Shown: positions 62,521 through 64,000 of the stretch, in pieces
Layout: the number at the start of each line of letters is the position of its first letter
Numbering within the stretch: position 1 is the first letter of the stretch
Assembly: GCA_036172665.1 (NCBI GenBank)
Contig: CM069873.1
Span: 49,880,001 to 49,944,000 of the forward strand
Reading direction: 5' to 3'
Source of the DNA: Prosopocoilus inquinatus
Lineage: Eukaryota; Arthropoda; Insecta; Coleoptera; Lucanidae
DNA length: 64,000 nt
The notes under the pieces: generated by a model
What the model was told of the DNA's origin: nothing
The model's database searches: none
Seen by the model: the letters and a program-made list of their open reading frames with translations, nothing else
Translations under genes and position numbers: made by a program

Positions 62521-62689
62521 AAATCTAATATGTGGCCACATATTACTTTCGTGTAATTTTCTGGATTATTCTAAAATTATAATACAAATAAATATTAATT
62601 AGTAATTTTCTAATATTTCTAAAATGTATCTTCATTATCAGATTTTATCTGTAGTTTCTCAACATATTTACACTTGAATTTAGCTACGT

Positions 62690-63430
62690 ATTTTGCAATT
62701 CATAAATAAGTAAATACGCGTTCCTTTTAATAATATCGTTTCTTTTTACAAAACTAACGTCATTATCGTTACAATTAATCCATGTTTCCTTTTGCTGCGG
62801 AAATTTTATGTAGCTGACATAATGACCTTTGTTATCCAAGCCTTTATGTTCTACCAGAGCCCATAATTTGTATATTGGATTACCTGTATTTGGATTTTTT
62901 TAGATATTTTTTTAGATTTAATCCCTCAATTGGGTATTTTACATGTTTTAAAAGCTTTTTAATTCTTGCCCTGACCACACGTATTTGTTTAAATAAATAA
63001 TGAAATATTTTGGCCAAGTTTGTAGTTTTAGAAATTTTCTACATTTAGTTTTTCTTCTGCAAATCCAACATATTGGTTTATTTTCTTCGTCTAATATTTC
63101 TTCAATGAAAAAATTATCCCGACAATCTTCAAGAGTACTTTCCGTAGTAGAAAGAACCGGAAGAGAAAGATCCCAAAAGGAAGTTGTTACCGCAGTTTTA
63201 TTACCACATTCTAAGCAGAGTAAATATGATGTGTATGAACCTGAGAATGTATTTGTTATTATTGAAGTTTCATCTGATGATAGTGTATTTTTTGTCTCGT
63301 CGTGAATTCCTTGCAAAATGAAACGCAAACATTCGTGAGCATCTTGGTATTGTTCACCTTTAAACAACGGGTTTATTTTTTCCAATTCTTTTTTTATGTC
63401 CAAGGAGCTTACACTTAATTTTTTTGGCTC
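62690..63430 (-). pseudogene. Ubiquitin-specific protease fragment (peptidase C19)
   Basis: From 63430: KLSVSSLDIKKELEKINPLF, then QYQDAHECLRFILQGIHDET (the QDAHEF box), FSGSYTSYLLCLECGNKTA, FWDLSLPVL, CWICRRKTKCRKFLKLQTWP, YFIIYLNKYVW. Further left, in other frames, come VKYPIEGLNLKKYL and KLWALVEHKGLDNKGHYVSY, the catalytic His box, and WINCNDNDVSFV. The order is that of a USP catalytic domain; CXXC pairs form the zinc ribbon. The N-terminal catalytic Cys box is not in the window; a Harbinger begins where it should be. At least two frameshifts near 62950 and 62885. A host gene or a retroposed copy. Confidence 0.7.
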
Positions 63431-64000
63431 TTCTCTTATAAAGGATGATTTACATTATAAGACAACGACATGACACGTAGCGTAACAGACACGACATGAG
63501 AAATACGGACCGTATACATTATCAGGCACACATCAGACAGACCTCAGCGTAGTGGCACGTTTTAAGTGATGTTTCGAAATTTTGAAAAGAAAGATCTGGC
63601 GTTAATTGCTATATTACTTGATGAAGATGACGCAAAGAAGAAAAGAAAACGACGTGTATGGATTCACAGCATTCTAAAAACAAGAAAAGAAGTAGAAGAG
63701 TTTTATACATTATATAGACAGTTGGTGGATGACGAAACAAAGTTTTACCGATATTTTAGAATGTCTACTTATCAGTTTAATTATCTCTTAACAAACATTG
63801 AATATGATATAAAGAAACAAAACACCACATTTCGAGAAGCCATATCCCCAAAAGAAAAACTTGCTGTGTGCTTAAGGTAAGTTTTATTAAATGTTGCAAG
63901 TAAAGTTAAGGTAAGGTAATAGGTTCGTTCCTTCTACCAGAATTTCAAATTTTGAACCGTTCAAATCCATACTAAGCAACCGCACTGCAGGAATTTAGAT
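63431..64000 (+). mobile_element. Harbinger element (copy 4), left end only
   Basis: Similarity to a Harbinger transposase exon 1 starts at 63566. The sequence from about 63440 (GGATGATTTACATTATAAGAC) is probably its terminal region; the other end is outside the window. It interrupts the protease fragment. Confidence 0.6.
63566..63877 (+). CDS. Harbinger transposase exon 1 (copy 4), runs to intron
   Basis: Starts MMFRNFEKKDLALIAILLDE and has RRVWIHSILKTRKEVEEFYT, FYRYFRMSTYQFNYLLTNI and ISPKEKLAVCLR, collinear with exon 1 of copy 1 (38249-37904). It ends at a consensus donor AG-GTAAGT near 63878. The catalytic exon lies beyond 64000 or further right. Frame is open. Confidence 0.8.

Noticed and set aside
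1..64000. tRNA genes, rRNA genes, CRISPR arrays, bacterial operons
   Set aside because: No cloverleaf, no ribosomal signature and no spaced repeats. tRNA-like matches are only the short primer sites of LTR elements. The window is eukaryotic.

Overview
The window is animal nuclear DNA, most likely from an arthropod and probably an insect. It is AT-rich, and its recognisable introns are short (58-78 nt, GT-AG). The mobile-element mix also points this way: P, piggyBac, mariner, Harbinger and hAT transposons, Gypsy and BEL retrotransposons, errantivirus-type env fragments and a Maverick/Polinton. Almost every recognisable gene belongs to a mobile element. The only candidate host genes are an unrecognised two-exon gene (21757-22317, minus) and a broken ubiquitin-specific protease (about 62690-63430, minus). 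I saw no tRNA, rRNA or CRISPR.

Layout, left to right. 184-981: a palindromic retrozyme-like insertion with two hammerhead ribozymes. 1444-2960: LINE RT remnant. 4335-5673: first copy of a 1.3 kb repeat with a foldback MITE. 6241-7728: P-type THAP transposase. 8785-10499: hAT remnant. 10500-13784: 5' LTR, gag and damaged pol of a Gypsy element. 13997-14116: 24-bp minisatellite. 14815-16133: second copy of the 1.3 kb repeat. 16131-16655: second retrozyme. 16656-21480: deleted Maverick/Polinton. 21757-22317: unknown gene. 22639-23279: mobile-element protein cut by a piggyBac (23280-24602). 24592-30231: Harbinger remnant split by a Gypsy element (25430-29855), which itself carries a retrozyme in its protease. 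31258-31511: degenerate retrozyme.

Right half. 31871-34762: BEL gag, primer site and LTR, split by a nearly intact mariner (32936-34150). 34767-35578: env fragment. 35700-38250: Harbinger. 38885-44981: complete P element with a complete, apparently intact Harbinger inside (42099-44897). 45243-53703: long-LTR Gypsy element inserted near the 3' end of a LINE (53704-59315). The same LINE is also split by a complete hAT (55346-58580). 60434-62520: second env fragment with an exact 300-bp tandem duplication. Then the protease fragment and the first exon of another Harbinger, running off the window end.

Two observations stand out. (1) A short non-coding retroelement family is present in five places or arms, each with a type I hammerhead ribozyme whose three helices and catalytic core can be read directly. 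Its insertions have 13-14 bp target duplications. In the best copy, one arm begins exactly at the ribozyme cleavage site and contains one full 312-nt unit. This matches animal retrozymes and the ribozyme-bearing ends of Penelope-like elements, but no Penelope RT is in the window. (2) In the Harbinger elements the transposase and MADF-protein genes lie on opposite strands with interlocked exons: each gene's second exon sits in the other's intron. This appears in two diverged elements and is compatible with a third.
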